Made by a program: the position numbers and the translations under genes. Under the pieces are notes generated by a model that saw nothing but the letters and a program-made list of their open reading frames with translations, ran no database searches and was not told the origin of the DNA. A DNA stretch of 34,712 bases. Origin: JBQTKD01 sp052389435 (lineage in GTDB: Bacteria; Actinomycetota; Actinomycetes; Sporichthyales; Sporichthyaceae). The stretch lies in contig JBQTIB010000167.1 in assembly GCA_052389435.1 (NCBI GenBank), positions 1-34,712 of the forward strand, given 5' to 3'. The stretch's first letter is position 1. Every line of letters starts with the position of its first letter. Below are positions 26,980 through 34,712 of this stretch, piece by piece.

Positions 26980-27381
26980 TCAGTCGCCATCCGGGAGCAG
27001 GATTCCGAGGAGCCAGCTCACCACGCTGATGATGAAGCCGCCGATGAGGGCGGCGCTGAAGTTGTCGACGTGGAACGGCACCTCCAACGCTTCGCAGATC
27101 TCGCTCGTCAGCAGGAGCATCAGGGCGTTGATCACGAAGATGATCAGCCCCAACGTCAGGATGAACAGCGGCAGCGAGAACAGCTTCACGACCGGCTTGA
27201 CGATCGTGTTCACCACGCCGAAGACCGCCGCGACGACGAGCAGCACGAGGAGCCGGTCTCCGGTCGAGCCGCGATCGCCCGAGCCCTCGTTCAGCACGAT
27301 TCCGGACACCACGGCGGCGGCCACCCACAGCGCCGCCATGTTGATGCCGAGCCGAATCAGAATGGTTTCCACACCCGGCAT
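26980..27381 (-). CDS. Four-TM phage-holin-family membrane protein
   Basis: A 133-residue protein with four hydrophobic segments: INMAALWVAAAVVSGIVL, LLVLLVVAAVFGVVNTIV, LPLFILTLGLIIFVINALMLLL and FSAALIGGFIISVVSWLLGILL. The sequence FGVVNTIVKPVVKLFSLPLF is typical of the mycobacterial four-TM phage-holin superfamily, chromosomal proteins that are not necessarily lysis proteins. ATG 27381 lies only 25 bp from the divergent aminotransferase start, and -10-like TAGGCA is seven bases upstream, so expression is probably leaderless. Function is unknown. Confidence 0.88.
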   Translation of the reverse strand: MPGVETILIRLGINMAALWVAAAVVSGIVLNEGSGDRGSTGDRLLVLLVVAAVFGVVNTIVKPVVKLFSLPLFILTLGLIIFVINALMLLLTSEICEALEVPFHVDNFSAALIGGFIISVVSWLLGILLPDGD

Positions 27382-27388
27382 CGTGACA

Positions 27389-27398
27389 TGCCTAGGCT
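27389..27398. promoter_or_regulatory. Overlapping divergent leaderless promoters
   Basis: Only 25 bp separate the two divergent starts. TAGGCT (27393-27398, plus strand) lies 8 bases before ATG 27407, and TAGGCA (27394-27389, minus strand) lies 7 bases before ATG 27381. Both -10 elements share the palindrome CCTAGG. Confidence 0.6.
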
Positions 27399-27406
27399 GA
27401 GCAGCT

Positions 27407-28477
27407 ATGGAGCAACGCCCCCGCCTCCGCCCGGCGATCGCCGGGCTGCCCGCCTACCGGCCGGGTAGGGCGCCCGCGGGCGGGCCCGAGTTCAAGCTCT
27501 CGTCCAACGAGAACCCCTACCCTCCGCTGCCCGACGTGCTGACGGCCATCGCCGCCGCCGCCGCGTCGACGAATCGGTATCCGGACCTTGCCTCCACCCG
27601 GCTGATCGAGGCGCTCGCGGCACATCACGACATCCCGACGGAGCACCTCGCGCTCGGCACCGGCTCGGTTGCCGTCGCGCAGCAGTTGCTCCAGGCCTGC
27701 GTCGGGGAGGGCGACGAGGTCCTCTACGCGTGGCGGTCCTTCGAGGCCTATCCGATCCTGGTGAGCATCGTCGGCGGCACGTCGGTGCAGGTGCCGCTCG
27801 ACGGGGCCTACCGGCACGACCTGCCGCGGATGGCGGGCGCCATCGGCGAGGCCACCCGCGTGGTGATCCTCTGCAGCCCGAACAACCCGACCGGTCCGGC
27901 GATCCGGCGCGCAGAACTGGAAACGTTCCTGGACCTCGTCCCCGACGACGTCCTCGTCGTGCTCGACGAGGCCTACCGCGAGTTCGTCGTCGACCCCGAC
28001 GCTCCCGACGGGCTCGAGCTGTACCGGACCCGGCCCAACGTCGCGGTCCTGCGCACCTTCTCCAAGGCCTACGGACTCGCGGGGCTGCGCGTGGGCTACT
28101 GCATCGCCCACGCCGAGATCGCCTCGGCCGTCCGCGCCTGCGCCGTGCCCTTCGGGGTCTCGACCGTCGCCCAGGCCGCAGCGCTCGCTTCGCTGGCCGC
28201 CGAGGCGGCGTTGCGCGAACGCGTCGAAGCCCTCGTCGCCGAGCGTGCCCGCGTCGTCGACGCCCTGCACGCGCAGGGCTGGCGCCTGCCCGAGGCCCAG
28301 GGCAACTTCGTCTGGCTCCCGACCGGCGCGTCCAGCAACGACTTCGCCGCCGCCTGCGAGGCCGCCGGCGTCATGGTGCGCCCGTTCCACCCCGAAGGCG
28401 TCCGGGTCACCATCGGCCTCCCGGAGGTCAACGATCGCCTCCTCGAGACGACGGCGACCCTAGGACCCAACGGGTGA
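27407..28477 (+). CDS. pat: Aromatic / histidinol-phosphate aminotransferase (HisC family)
   Basis: A 356-residue fold-type I PLP enzyme. Blocks include KLSSNENPYPPLP, LGTGSVAVAQQLLQA, CSPNNPTGPAIRR, VVLDEAYREFV and RTFSKAYGLAGLRVGY with the Schiff-base lysine, then RVTIGLPEVNDRLLE. The stand-alone position near gyrA, outside any his operon, and the lack of other histidine genes favour the aromatic aminotransferase Pat (Rv3772-like) over histidinol-phosphate aminotransferase. Sequence alone does not settle it. The transcript appears leaderless. Confidence 0.88.
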   Translation: MEQRPRLRPAIAGLPAYRPGRAPAGGPEFKLSSNENPYPPLPDVLTAIAAAAASTNRYPDLASTRLIEALAAHHDIPTEHLALGTGSVAVAQQLLQACVGEGDEVLYAWRSFEAYPILVSIVGGTSVQVPLDGAYRHDLPRMAGAIGEATRVVILCSPNNPTGPAIRRAELETFLDLVPDDVLVVLDEAYREFVVDPDAPDGLELYRTRPNVAVLRTFSKAYGLAGLRVGYCIAHAEIASAVRACAVPFGVSTVAQAAALASLAAEAALRERVEALVAERARVVDALHAQGWRLPEAQGNFVWLPTGASSNDFAAACEAAGVMVRPFHPEGVRVTIGLPEVNDRLLETTATLGPNG

Positions 28478-28833
28478 ACTTCCCCCACCAATTTGCCTGC
28501 CCTCACCGCACGCGGCGTGAGCAACGCCGGCCCGACGCATGCCGACTGACGATGCCTCAGATCGCCACAAATCGGACATGAGCCGTCCGATTCCTCCCGA
28601 TTGCACGCCCGGAGTCCGATAGACCCGACCCGGGTGGATTGAATCCGGGAAAGGCCTATCTGGCAGGGGAAACGGGCGCGTCGGTACGCCCGGATTCGCA
28701 CCCGCTAGGCCCGGATCGAACCCTGGCGGCCGTCGATTGCGGCTTGGTACACAAGCCCATGTCTTCGCCGTCCCAACCGGACGCCACGAAGTCGTCGGGG
28801 TGGGTAAACGATGGGTCAATTGGGGGCACCAAC
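28478..28833 (+). other. Structured leader upstream of the glycine-rich gene
   Basis: This 356-bp stretch has no credible gene. It contains AATCGGAC/GTCCGATT (28570-28592) with a further GTCCGAT nearby, CGGGCG/CGCCCG (28673-28692) and GGCTTG-GTACA-CAAGCC (28741-28757). These could form a long folded 5' leader. I compared it by eye with the THI, ydaO and c-di-GMP-I riboswitch cores and found no match. GGGGG before ATG 28834 is the likely ribosome site. Confidence 0.4.
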
Positions 28834-31800
28834 ATGCGTCTGAAGTCTGCGACGACAGTGTCGATTCACGACAGGCGCGGCCGGCACGCGCGTGGCCGGC
28901 ACGCGGCACCGTCCAACGTCGCGCTCGGCATCCGTCGAGTGACGCTGGCCTCGGCCGCCGGTGTGGGCATCGTGGTCCTGCAGGCGGCGGGCGTGGCCTC
29001 CGCGGCCCACGCGGCCACCGAGCCGGTGGATCCCGCCGGCGGCGGCAACTCCCAGGACGGCGGCGCCGCCGAGGAGGTGCAGCGCACCGGCTACGGCCTC
29101 GCCTTCGGCGTCCCGCAGCAGCGGGTGGCCACCGGCAACGACGACGACGCCCTCGGCGGCATCGTCCGCATCGGCGACCGCGGCGACGGCAAACGCGGCG
29201 GCCAGGGCGACCTCATCGCGCTGCTGCAGCCGCTGCACCGCGACGGCCGGTTCTCCGGCGGCGACGGCACCGTCCTCGGCATCGGAGACGGCGGCCACCG
29301 CCAGGGCCGCGAGTCCGGCGGCGACGCCAACGCGATCGGCCTGCTCGGCGGCGGCAGCAACCCGCGGCAGATCGCCGCCGCCGACCGCGACGAGGACGGC
29401 CTGCTCGGCGGCCTCCTCGGGCTCGGTCAGGGCCGCGACGGGGAAATCGTCCAGCTCGGCGGCGGCGGCGAGCGCACCTCGCGCGGCACCCTGCTCGGCC
29501 TCGGCAACGGCGGCGACGGCGGCCCGCGCATGCGCACCGACGGGGATGGGAACGGTCTGCTTGCGCTCGGCAACGGCGAGGGCGGCCGCGACAAGCGCGA
29601 CGGCACGCTGATCGGACTGGGCAACGGCGCCGACGGCGGGCGCTACGACAACGGCCACGCCGGCCGCGGCGGCCTGGTCTGGCTGCTCAACGCCGCGGGC
29701 CCGGCCCTGCGCGACGGCAAAATCCTCGACCTGTTCAACGGCCCACCCCGCCGGCCGATCGAGGCCTACACCGTCGCCGCGGCCAACGGCGACGACGCCC
29801 TCGCGGGCGGACTGATCTCCCTCGGCAACGGCGAGAACGGCCGCTACCGCGACCGCGGCGACCGCAAGGCCGGCCCCGCCGGCGACGGCGACCTGGTCAA
29901 GCTCGGCGACGGCGGCGACGGCGGCGGCCGCAAGAACGGCCACGGCGGCGACGGCGGCGCGCTCGACCTGCTCAACGGCAAGCCCCCGCGGCACGCGGTC
30001 GAGCCGGCCGAGGCACGAGCCCGTCGAGTAAAAGCTGTCCCCGCCAGCGGTGGCGACGGCAACGTCCTCTCGCTCCTGGACCGCGAGACTCCCGGCCCGC
30101 GCGAGTCCGGCGGCCAGGGCTCGCTGATCACCGTGCTCACCGGCGCGCTCGGCGGCGACGCCAAGGCTCAGGCCAAGAAGTTCAGCTCGAGCGACCTGCG
30201 GCAGGCCGTCGTGGCCGCGGACGACGAAGGCGGCGAAGGCGGCCTGATCACGATCCTGCAGGGCGGCAAGGGCGCCAAGAAGGGCAAGTACTCCGGCGGC
30301 GACGGCGGTGCGCTCCGCGCTCTGGAGACCACCCGCAAGCCGGGCCACAAGAAGGGCTCCGGCGGCGACGGCGGCCTCGCGAACATCCTGAACAACCCGC
30401 CGGGCAAGGTTGCCGCCTCCGGCACCGACCCGAGCACCGGCCGCGCCGCGGTGAAGCCGGCCGGCACCGGCGACGAGGTCGGCACCGAGGGCGCGGTCCA
30501 GAAGACCGACCAGACCCAGGTCGCCCGCGACCGGCGCGGCGCCCCGCAGGGCGGGTCCGGCGGCGAGGGCGGCGTCGCGAACGTCGGCAACGGCGGCGAC
30601 GCCCGTGGCCGCGCCACCGGCAACGGCGGCGACGGCAAGGTCGCCGGGGTCTCGGGCGGCGGCGACGACATGGAGCGTTCGAAGGGCAACGGCGGCGACG
30701 GCACCGTGGCCGACGTCGGCAACGGCGGCGACAACAAGGGCCGCCAGCAGGGCAACGGCGGCACCGGCGACGTCGCGTCGGTCTCCAACGGCGGGGCGGG
30801 CGACCGTGGCAAGAACTTCGGCGGCGACGGCGGCGCGGTCCGCGCCGGCGAGGGCGGCAAGGCCGCCAAGCCGAACGCCGACGGCGCCCGGGTGTCCCGC
30901 CCGCACCGCTCGGTGGAGGCGGCCAGTTCCCCCGTGGTCAACGCGGGCAACGGCGGCAAGGCCGAGGGCCGAGGCATCGGCGAAGGCGGTTCCGGAGGTG
31001 TCGTCGAGGCCGGCAACGGCGCCGACGCGGGTTCCGGCAACGGCAGCGACGGCGAAGGAAGCGTCGCGAAGGTCGCGGCCGGTGGCGACGACGCCCGGTC
31101 GGGCAAGGCCAAGCACCGCAAGGGACCGAAGCACGCCGCGGAGAAGCGCGGCGGTCTGGTCAACCTCGGCGGCGGCGGCGACGCCAAGGGCAACGGCCGC
31201 GGCGACGGCGGTGCCGGCGGCGTGGTCAAGGCGGGCAACGGCGGCAAGGGCGAGATCGAGAAGGACACCGCCCGTCGGGGCAACCCGCGCCCTGCCCAGG
31301 ACTCTCCGGCCGGCGGCCTGGTGAGCGCCGGTCAGGGCGGCAACTCCGCCAACGACGCCGACGGCGGCCGCGGTTCGGTCGTCAGCACCGGCAACGCCGG
31401 CGACGGTCGAACCGACCGGGGTCGCCACCGTCGCGCGGACTTCCCCAACCAGCGCCCGAGTGAGTCCAACCAGCGCGGCGCGGGACGTCCGAGCGAGGAA
31501 CAGGGAGCGCTCATCGCCCTGTTCAACGGCGCCAAGGACCGCAAGCGCCACCTCATCGACCTGGGCAACGGCGGTTCCCCGCTGATCGGCCTGGCCAACG
31601 GCGGACGCGGCGCCGGCGACGGCCCGAATGCCCCCGACGCCTCGGGCGTCGCCCTCGGCAACGGCGGCCAGGGCGGCAACGCCGGCCCGGAGCGCCGTCG
31701 GCACAGCAAGAAGGGCCCGAAGCGGGGCACCTACCAGAGCGGTCAGCTGATCGAGGCGTTCAACGGCGCCGACGCGAACGACGCCCGCTCGCGCCGCGGC

Positions 31801-32370
31801 GACGAACTCGCGCTGATCTCGCTCGCCAACGGCGGCCGCGGCTCGGAAGCCGGCGAGCGCACCCGTCGCAGCCGCGATCTCGGGCGCAACCCCGGCCTGC
31901 TCGACCTGGCCAACGGCGGCGACTCCGGCAACACCGGCCGCTCCTCCAGCCCGTTCGGCATCCTGCTCTCCGCCTTCAACGGCGGCGACGGCGGCGGCCG
32001 CGACGGTCGCGGCGGCAGCGGGGACGTCGTCCGCGCCGGCGACGGCGGAGACGGCACGGCGGGTGGCAACGGCCGCGGCGGCAACGGCGGCCGGGCCGCG
32101 TTGATCTCCACCAGCAACGGCGGCGACGGCGGCCAGGGCGGCGGACACCGCGGCCAGAACGGCGGCAACGCGGCGATCCTCAAGCTCGCGGACGGTGGCA
32201 ACGGCGGCAACGGCTTCGGCCGCGGCAACGGCGGCATCGGCGGCAAGGGCGGCCTGCTCAACCTGTTCAACGGCGGCGACGGCGGCCGGGGCACCATGCC
32301 CGGCGACGGCGGCGCGGGCGGGGACGCCGGCTTCGTGTCGGTCGGCTACGGCGGCATGGGCTTCGGCTAG
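28834..32370 (+). CDS. Secreted giant glycine-rich repeat protein
   Basis: An 1178-residue exported protein with a long basic N-region (about 35 residues) and signal core TLASAAGVGIVVLQAAGVASA cleaved near AHA. The rest is a repeat array in which short hydrophobic strands (LISL, LLNLF, VVKAG) alternate with Gly/Asn/Asp-rich turns (NGGDGG, GNGG). The pattern is GDGG-x-(L/V/I)2-x-(L/V)-x-NGG, recurring about every 25-40 residues. I saw no cysteine. It resembles PE-PGRS or polyglycine-helix proteins in composition but not in detail, and I assign no function. Basic linkers (KKRKHR-like, HRKGPKH) separate blocks. The stop TAG at 32368-32370 is in frame with a sequence that continues to an LPKTG cell-wall signal. 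Confidence 0.85.
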   Translation: MRLKSATTVSIHDRRGRHARGRHAAPSNVALGIRRVTLASAAGVGIVVLQAAGVASAAHAATEPVDPAGGGNSQDGGAAEEVQRTGYGLAFGVPQQRVATGNDDDALGGIVRIGDRGDGKRGGQGDLIALLQPLHRDGRFSGGDGTVLGIGDGGHRQGRESGGDANAIGLLGGGSNPRQIAAADRDEDGLLGGLLGLGQGRDGEIVQLGGGGERTSRGTLLGLGNGGDGGPRMRTDGDGNGLLALGNGEGGRDKRDGTLIGLGNGADGGRYDNGHAGRGGLVWLLNAAGPALRDGKILDLFNGPPRRPIEAYTVAAANGDDALAGGLISLGNGENGRYRDRGDRKAGPAGDGDLVKLGDGGDGGGRKNGHGGDGGALDLLNGKPPRHAVEPAEARARRVKAVPASGGDGNVLSLLDRETPGPRESGGQGSLITVLTGALGGDAKAQAKKFSSSDLRQAVVAADDEGGEGGLITILQGGKGAKKGKYSGGDGGALRALETTRKPGHKKGSGGDGGLANILNNPPGKVAASGTDPSTGRAAVKPAGTGDEVGTEGAVQKTDQTQVARDRRGAPQGGSGGEGGVANVGNGGDARGRATGNGGDGKVAGVSGGGDDMERSKGNGGDGTVADVGNGGDNKGRQQGNGGTGDVASVSNGGAGDRGKNFGGDGGAVRAGEGGKAAKPNADGARVSRPHRSVEAASSPVVNAGNGGKAEGRGIGEGGSGGVVEAGNGADAGSGNGSDGEGSVAKVAAGGDDARSGKAKHRKGPKHAAEKRGGLVNLGGGGDAKGNGRGDGGAGGVVKAGNGGKGEIEKDTARRGNPRPAQDSPAGGLVSAGQGGNSANDADGGRGSVVSTGNAGDGRTDRGRHRRADFPNQRPSESNQRGAGRPSEEQGALIALFNGAKDRKRHLIDLGNGGSPLIGLANGGRGAGDGPNAPDASGVALGNGGQGGNAGPERRRHSKKGPKRGTYQSGQLIEAFNGADANDARSRRGDELALISLANGGRGSEAGERTRRSRDLGRNPGLLDLANGGDSGNTGRSSSPFGILLSAFNGGDGGGRDGRGGSGDVVRAGDGGDGTAGGNGRGGNGGRAALISTSNGGDGGQGGGHRGQNGGNAAILKLADGGNGGNGFGRGNGGIGGKGGLLNLFNGGDGGRGTMPGDGGAGGDAGFVSVGYGGMGFG

Positions 32371-32694
32371 GTCGCCCGCGACGGCGGCGACGGCGGCGGC
32401 GTCTCGTTCGGCGACGGCGGCGTCGCCAACGGCTGGTTCGGGTTCGACGACGACCCGCGCGGCGGTTTCGGTATCGATCCCGGACGCGACGGGCGGGGCG
32501 AGTTCGACGTCGAGGCGCCCAAGAAGCGCAAGCACCGCGTCGTGCGCGACGCTCCCGGTCACTTCGGTGGCGGGGACGGTCACCGCGACCTGCCGAAGAC
32601 CGGTGCCTCCGGCGCCGGCGCGGCCGGTGCGATCGGCTTGGCCCTGCTCCTCGGCGGCGCGGCGCGTCGCCGCCGCCCGGCCGAGCAGGACTAG
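32371..32694 (+). pseudogene. LPxTG sorting-signal tail cut off by an in-frame TAG
   Basis: Directly after TAG 32368-32370 the same frame stays open for 107 codons to TAG 32692-32694. It continues the glycine-rich pattern (ARDGGDGGGVSFGDGGVANG), then a charged linker (EAPKKRKHRVV), then LPKTG (32590-32604), a hydrophobic segment (AGAAGAIGLALLLGGAA) and a positively charged end (RRRRPAEQD). That is a complete sortase signal. It is therefore the natural C-terminus of the protein at 28834. It has no start codon or ribosome site of its own. Confidence 0.85.
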
Positions 32695-32718
32695 GCCTGA
32701 CGCAAAGTCAGATATGTC

Positions 32719-32752
32719 CGGAACGGCCCGTCGACCTCGGCGGGCCGTTCCG
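32719..32752 (+). terminator. Terminator after the repeat protein
   Basis: CGGAACGGCCCG (32719-32730) pairs perfectly with CGGGCCGTTCCG (32741-32752) around a 10-base loop. It lies after the second TAG, not the first, which agrees with one gene ending at 32694. Confidence 0.85.
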
Positions 32753-32877
32753 CATTCTGGTCACGTTTTCAACCCCCGCGAGGCGCTTCCCGCACGCGCC
32801 TGATCGCTGGGGGCTACCTTGGCTCTCTGGATCACTCTGTGGCCGGTAACTCGCAACCCGAAGTCGAGGTGCCATCC

Positions 32878-33969
32878 GTGCAAGACGATCTTCCCGAACT
32901 GGTACAGCTGCTCACCCCCGAGGGCGAGCTCGTCGAACACCCGCACTACAGCGTGGACTTCGACGATGCCGAGTTGCGCAGCCTGTACAGAGATCTGGTC
33001 CTGGTCCGGCGCATCGACGCCGAGGCGACCGCGCTGCAGCGGCAGGGCGAGCTGGGCATCTGGGCCTCGCTCCTGGGCCAGGAGGCCGCGCAGGTCGGCT
33101 CCGGGCGCGCCCTGGCCAAGACCGACCACGTCGTCCCCACCTACCGCGTCCACGGCGTCGCCTGGGGCCGCGGGGTGGACCCGCTCAATCTGCTCGGGCT
33201 GTTCCGCGGGGTGAACATGGGCGGCTGGGACCCCGAGGAGTTCGGGTTCCACCTCTACACGATCGTCATCGGCGCGCAGACCCTGCACGCCACCGGCTAC
33301 GCGATGGGCATCCAGCGCGAGGGCGCGATCGGCACCGACCGCGCCGCTGCCGTCGTCGCCTACTTCGGCGACGGCGCCACCTCCCAGGGCGACGTCAACG
33401 AATCCTTCATCTGGGCCAGCGTCTTCCAGGCGCCCGTCGTCTTCTTCTGCCAGAACAACCAGTGGGCGATCTCCGAGCCGCTGGAGAAGCAGAGCCGCAT
33501 CCCGCTCTACCAACGCGCGCGAGGCTTCGGCTTCCCCGGCGTCCGCGTCGACGGCAACGACGTCCTGGCGACCTACGCGGTCACCAAGGCCGCGCTCGAA
33601 GAGGCCCGCGAGGGCGGCGGCCCCACGTTCATCGAGGCGTTCACCTACCGGATGGGCGCCCACACCACCTCCGACGACCCGAGCCGCTACCGCATCGCGG
33701 CCGAGGTCGAGGCCTGGAAGCTGAAGGACCCGATCGAGCGCCTGCGCGCGCACCTGGTCCGTCAGCAGCGAGCCGACCAGGCCTTCTTCGACGAGATCGC
33801 CAACGAGTCCGACGAACTCGCCAAGCACGTGCGCACCGGCTGCCTGGAGATGCAGGACCCGGCGCCGCTGTCGATGTTCGACAACGTCTACGCCGAGCCC
33901 CACCCGCGAATCGACGAGCAACGGAACGAATTCGCCGCCTACCTCGCGAGCTTCGAAGGCGGCCACTGA
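32878..33969 (+). CDS. pdhA: 2-oxo acid (pyruvate-type) dehydrogenase E1 alpha
   Basis: The thiamine-diphosphate E1 alpha subunit of a pyruvate or branched-chain 2-oxo acid dehydrogenase. The TPP motif is FGDGATSQGDVNESFIW to CQNNQWAI (GDG...NN). Other blocks are LYRDLVLVRRIDAEATALQRQGELG, TYRVHGVAWGRG and FIEAFTYRMGAHTTSDDPSRYR. GTG 32878 is preferred because GAGGT lies seven bases upstream; GTG 32839 in the same frame would add 13 residues and lacks a site. The E1 beta gene follows after 109 bp that fold into hairpins, so an operon is likely. Pyruvate versus branched-chain specificity cannot be decided from this fragment. Confidence 0.92.
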   Translation: MQDDLPELVQLLTPEGELVEHPHYSVDFDDAELRSLYRDLVLVRRIDAEATALQRQGELGIWASLLGQEAAQVGSGRALAKTDHVVPTYRVHGVAWGRGVDPLNLLGLFRGVNMGGWDPEEFGFHLYTIVIGAQTLHATGYAMGIQREGAIGTDRAAAVVAYFGDGATSQGDVNESFIWASVFQAPVVFFCQNNQWAISEPLEKQSRIPLYQRARGFGFPGVRVDGNDVLATYAVTKAALEEAREGGGPTFIEAFTYRMGAHTTSDDPSRYRIAAEVEAWKLKDPIERLRAHLVRQQRADQAFFDEIANESDELAKHVRTGCLEMQDPAPLSMFDNVYAEPHPRIDEQRNEFAAYLASFEGGH

Positions 33970-33989
33970 TGAGCTCGCGGGCTATTTCG

Positions 33990-34071
33990 CCGATAGTGCA
34001 GTTGGGGTACGCGAAAGCGCCCTGCGGCGTACCTGGACTGCACTATCGGGAGTGTTTGGGTACGCCGGAGG
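33990..34071 (+). promoter_or_regulatory. Foldable RNA between E1 alpha and E1 beta
   Basis: Arms 33990-34012 and 34027-34049 pair at 20 Watson-Crick and 2 G-U positions of 23, with a 14-base loop. GCGTACC (34027-34033) could instead pair with GGTACGC at 34059-34065, two bases before the E1 beta ribosome site GGAGG (34067-34071). The two folds exclude each other. Confidence 0.55.
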
Positions 34072-34078
34072 GGTTGCT

Positions 34079-34712
34079 GTGAGCGGTCAGGTCACCACTC
34101 TCGCCAAGGCCATCACCATGGGGCTGCGCGTTGCCATGGAGCGCGACCCCAAGGTCGTGCTGATGGGCGAGGACATCGGCAAGCTCGGCGGCGTCTTCCG
34201 CGTGACCGACGGCCTGCAGAAGGACTTCGGCGAGGACCGCGTCATCGACACCCCGCTCGCGGAGTCCGGCATCCTCGGCACCGCGATCGGCATGGCCCTG
34301 CGCGGCTACCGCCCGGTCTGCGAGATCCAGTTCGACGGCTTCGTGTTCCCCGCCTTCGACCAGATCGTCTGCCAGCTGGCGAAAATGCGGGTCCGCTCGG
34401 CCGGCGCGGTCAAGATGCCCGTCGTCGTGCGCATCCCCTTCGGCGGCGGCATCGGCGCGGTCGAGCACCACTCCGAATCGCCCGAGGCCTACTTCGCGCA
34501 CACCGCCGGCCTGCGGGTCGTCGCCTGCTCCAACCCCGTCGACGCCTACTGGATGATCCAGCAGGCCATCGCCTCCGACGATCCGATCATCTTCTTCGAG
34601 CCGAAGCGCCGGTACTGGGAGAAGGCCGAACTCGACCTCTCCGCCGGCCCGCCCGCCGAGGCGCTGCACCAGGCCCGGATCGTCCGCGAGGGCACCGACC
34701 TGACCCTCGTTG
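34079..34712 (+). CDS. pdhB: 2-oxo acid (pyruvate-type) dehydrogenase E1 beta, partial
   Basis: The E1 beta subunit, which pairs with the upstream E1 alpha in an alpha2-beta2 decarboxylase. The first 211 residues are present and the gene runs off the window. Typical sequence includes TLAKAITMGLRVAMERDPKVVLMGEDIG, GVFRVTDGL, RVIDTPLAESGILGTAIGMAL, EIQFDGFVFPAFDQI, and VRIPFGGGIGAVEHHSESPEA. GTG 34079 follows GGAGG (34067-34071). The ribosome site sits just after the invertible hairpin region. Confidence 0.93.
   Translation, partial: MSGQVTTLAKAITMGLRVAMERDPKVVLMGEDIGKLGGVFRVTDGLQKDFGEDRVIDTPLAESGILGTAIGMALRGYRPVCEIQFDGFVFPAFDQIVCQLAKMRVRSAGAVKMPVVVRIPFGGGIGAVEHHSESPEAYFAHTAGLRVVACSNPVDAYWMIQQAIASDDPIIFFEPKRRYWEKAELDLSAGPPAEALHQARIVREGTDLTLV

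Noticed and set aside
26980..27381. Prophage lysis holin
   Set aside because: The family is chromosomal in actinobacteria and no other phage gene is nearby.
28600..28760. c-di-AMP (ydaO) or c-di-GMP riboswitch before the surface-protein gene
   Set aside because: The conserved GGGGTGAA-type and GCAAAG-type cores are absent. Only generic stems are visible.
28834..32370. CRISPR array or DNA tandem-repeat array
   Set aside because: The repetition is coding (glycine-rich protein repeats of variable length). There are no constant repeats with unique spacers.
28816..32583. Long minus-strand open frame (about 1255 codons) opposite the glycine-rich gene
   Set aside because: It arises from GGC/GAC/AAC codons read backwards, giving Ala/Val repeats with no start context. 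The plus strand has a signal peptide, a ribosome site and an LPKTG signal.

Overview
This is a 34.7-kb, very GC-rich piece of an actinomycete chromosome. The gene order gyrA, DUF3566 membrane protein, tRNA-Ile, DLW-39 protein, tRNA-Ala is typical of Actinomycetota near the chromosomal origin. GTG starts, TAnnnT-N6-start leaderless genes, an LPxTG surface protein and a THI-box thiC fit that assignment. I cannot name the genus from the sequence alone.

Layout. 1-3742: a G/C-homopolymer leader, gyrA and a DUF3566 gene, ended by a strong terminator. 3795-5680: tRNA-Ile(GAT) followed by two small accessory units, a MntA/HepT-type and a HigB/HigA-type toxin-antitoxin module. Each unit begins with a copy of the 3' half of tRNA-Ile and carries 12-bp TGACGGCAAC repeats at matching positions, like tandem tRNA-integrated cassettes without an integrase. 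5905-9412: a small unknown protein, a zinc-ribbon/proline-rich membrane protein, an SRPBCC protein, a secreted DUF11 + RTX-repeat protein, and the 39-aa DLW-39 protein, which is easily missed. 9462-10055: tRNA-Ala(TGC) with an integrase remnant lacking its catalytic domain. 10269-12470: low-molecular-weight tyrosine phosphatase, cold-shock protein, a Tudor-like small protein and a secreted CHRD protein. 12575-16384: class V aminotransferase, unknown protein, XdhC-like protein and a GntR/UTRA regulator divergent from a small membrane protein. 16419-23167: membrane-anchored methyltransferase, sulfotransferase, Prx5-type peroxiredoxin, a frameshifted zinc-ribbon polytopic membrane protein, a fructosamine-kinase-family protein and a second phosphatase. 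23188-28477: GH3 hydrolase, TPP riboswitch with thiC, CsbD-like protein, two small membrane proteins and an aromatic/histidinol-phosphate aminotransferase. 28834-32694: a giant glycine-rich secreted repeat protein whose LPKTG cell-wall anchor lies beyond an in-frame TAG. 32839-end: E1 alpha and E1 beta of a 2-oxo acid (pyruvate-type) dehydrogenase, separated by a foldable RNA region.

The observations I rate highest are the tandem tRNA-Ile toxin-antitoxin cassettes (about 3795-5680), the amber codon separating the repeat protein from its sortase signal (32368-32370), and the mutually exclusive hairpins before the E1 beta gene (33990-34071). All calls come from reading the sequence. No database search or folding program was run.
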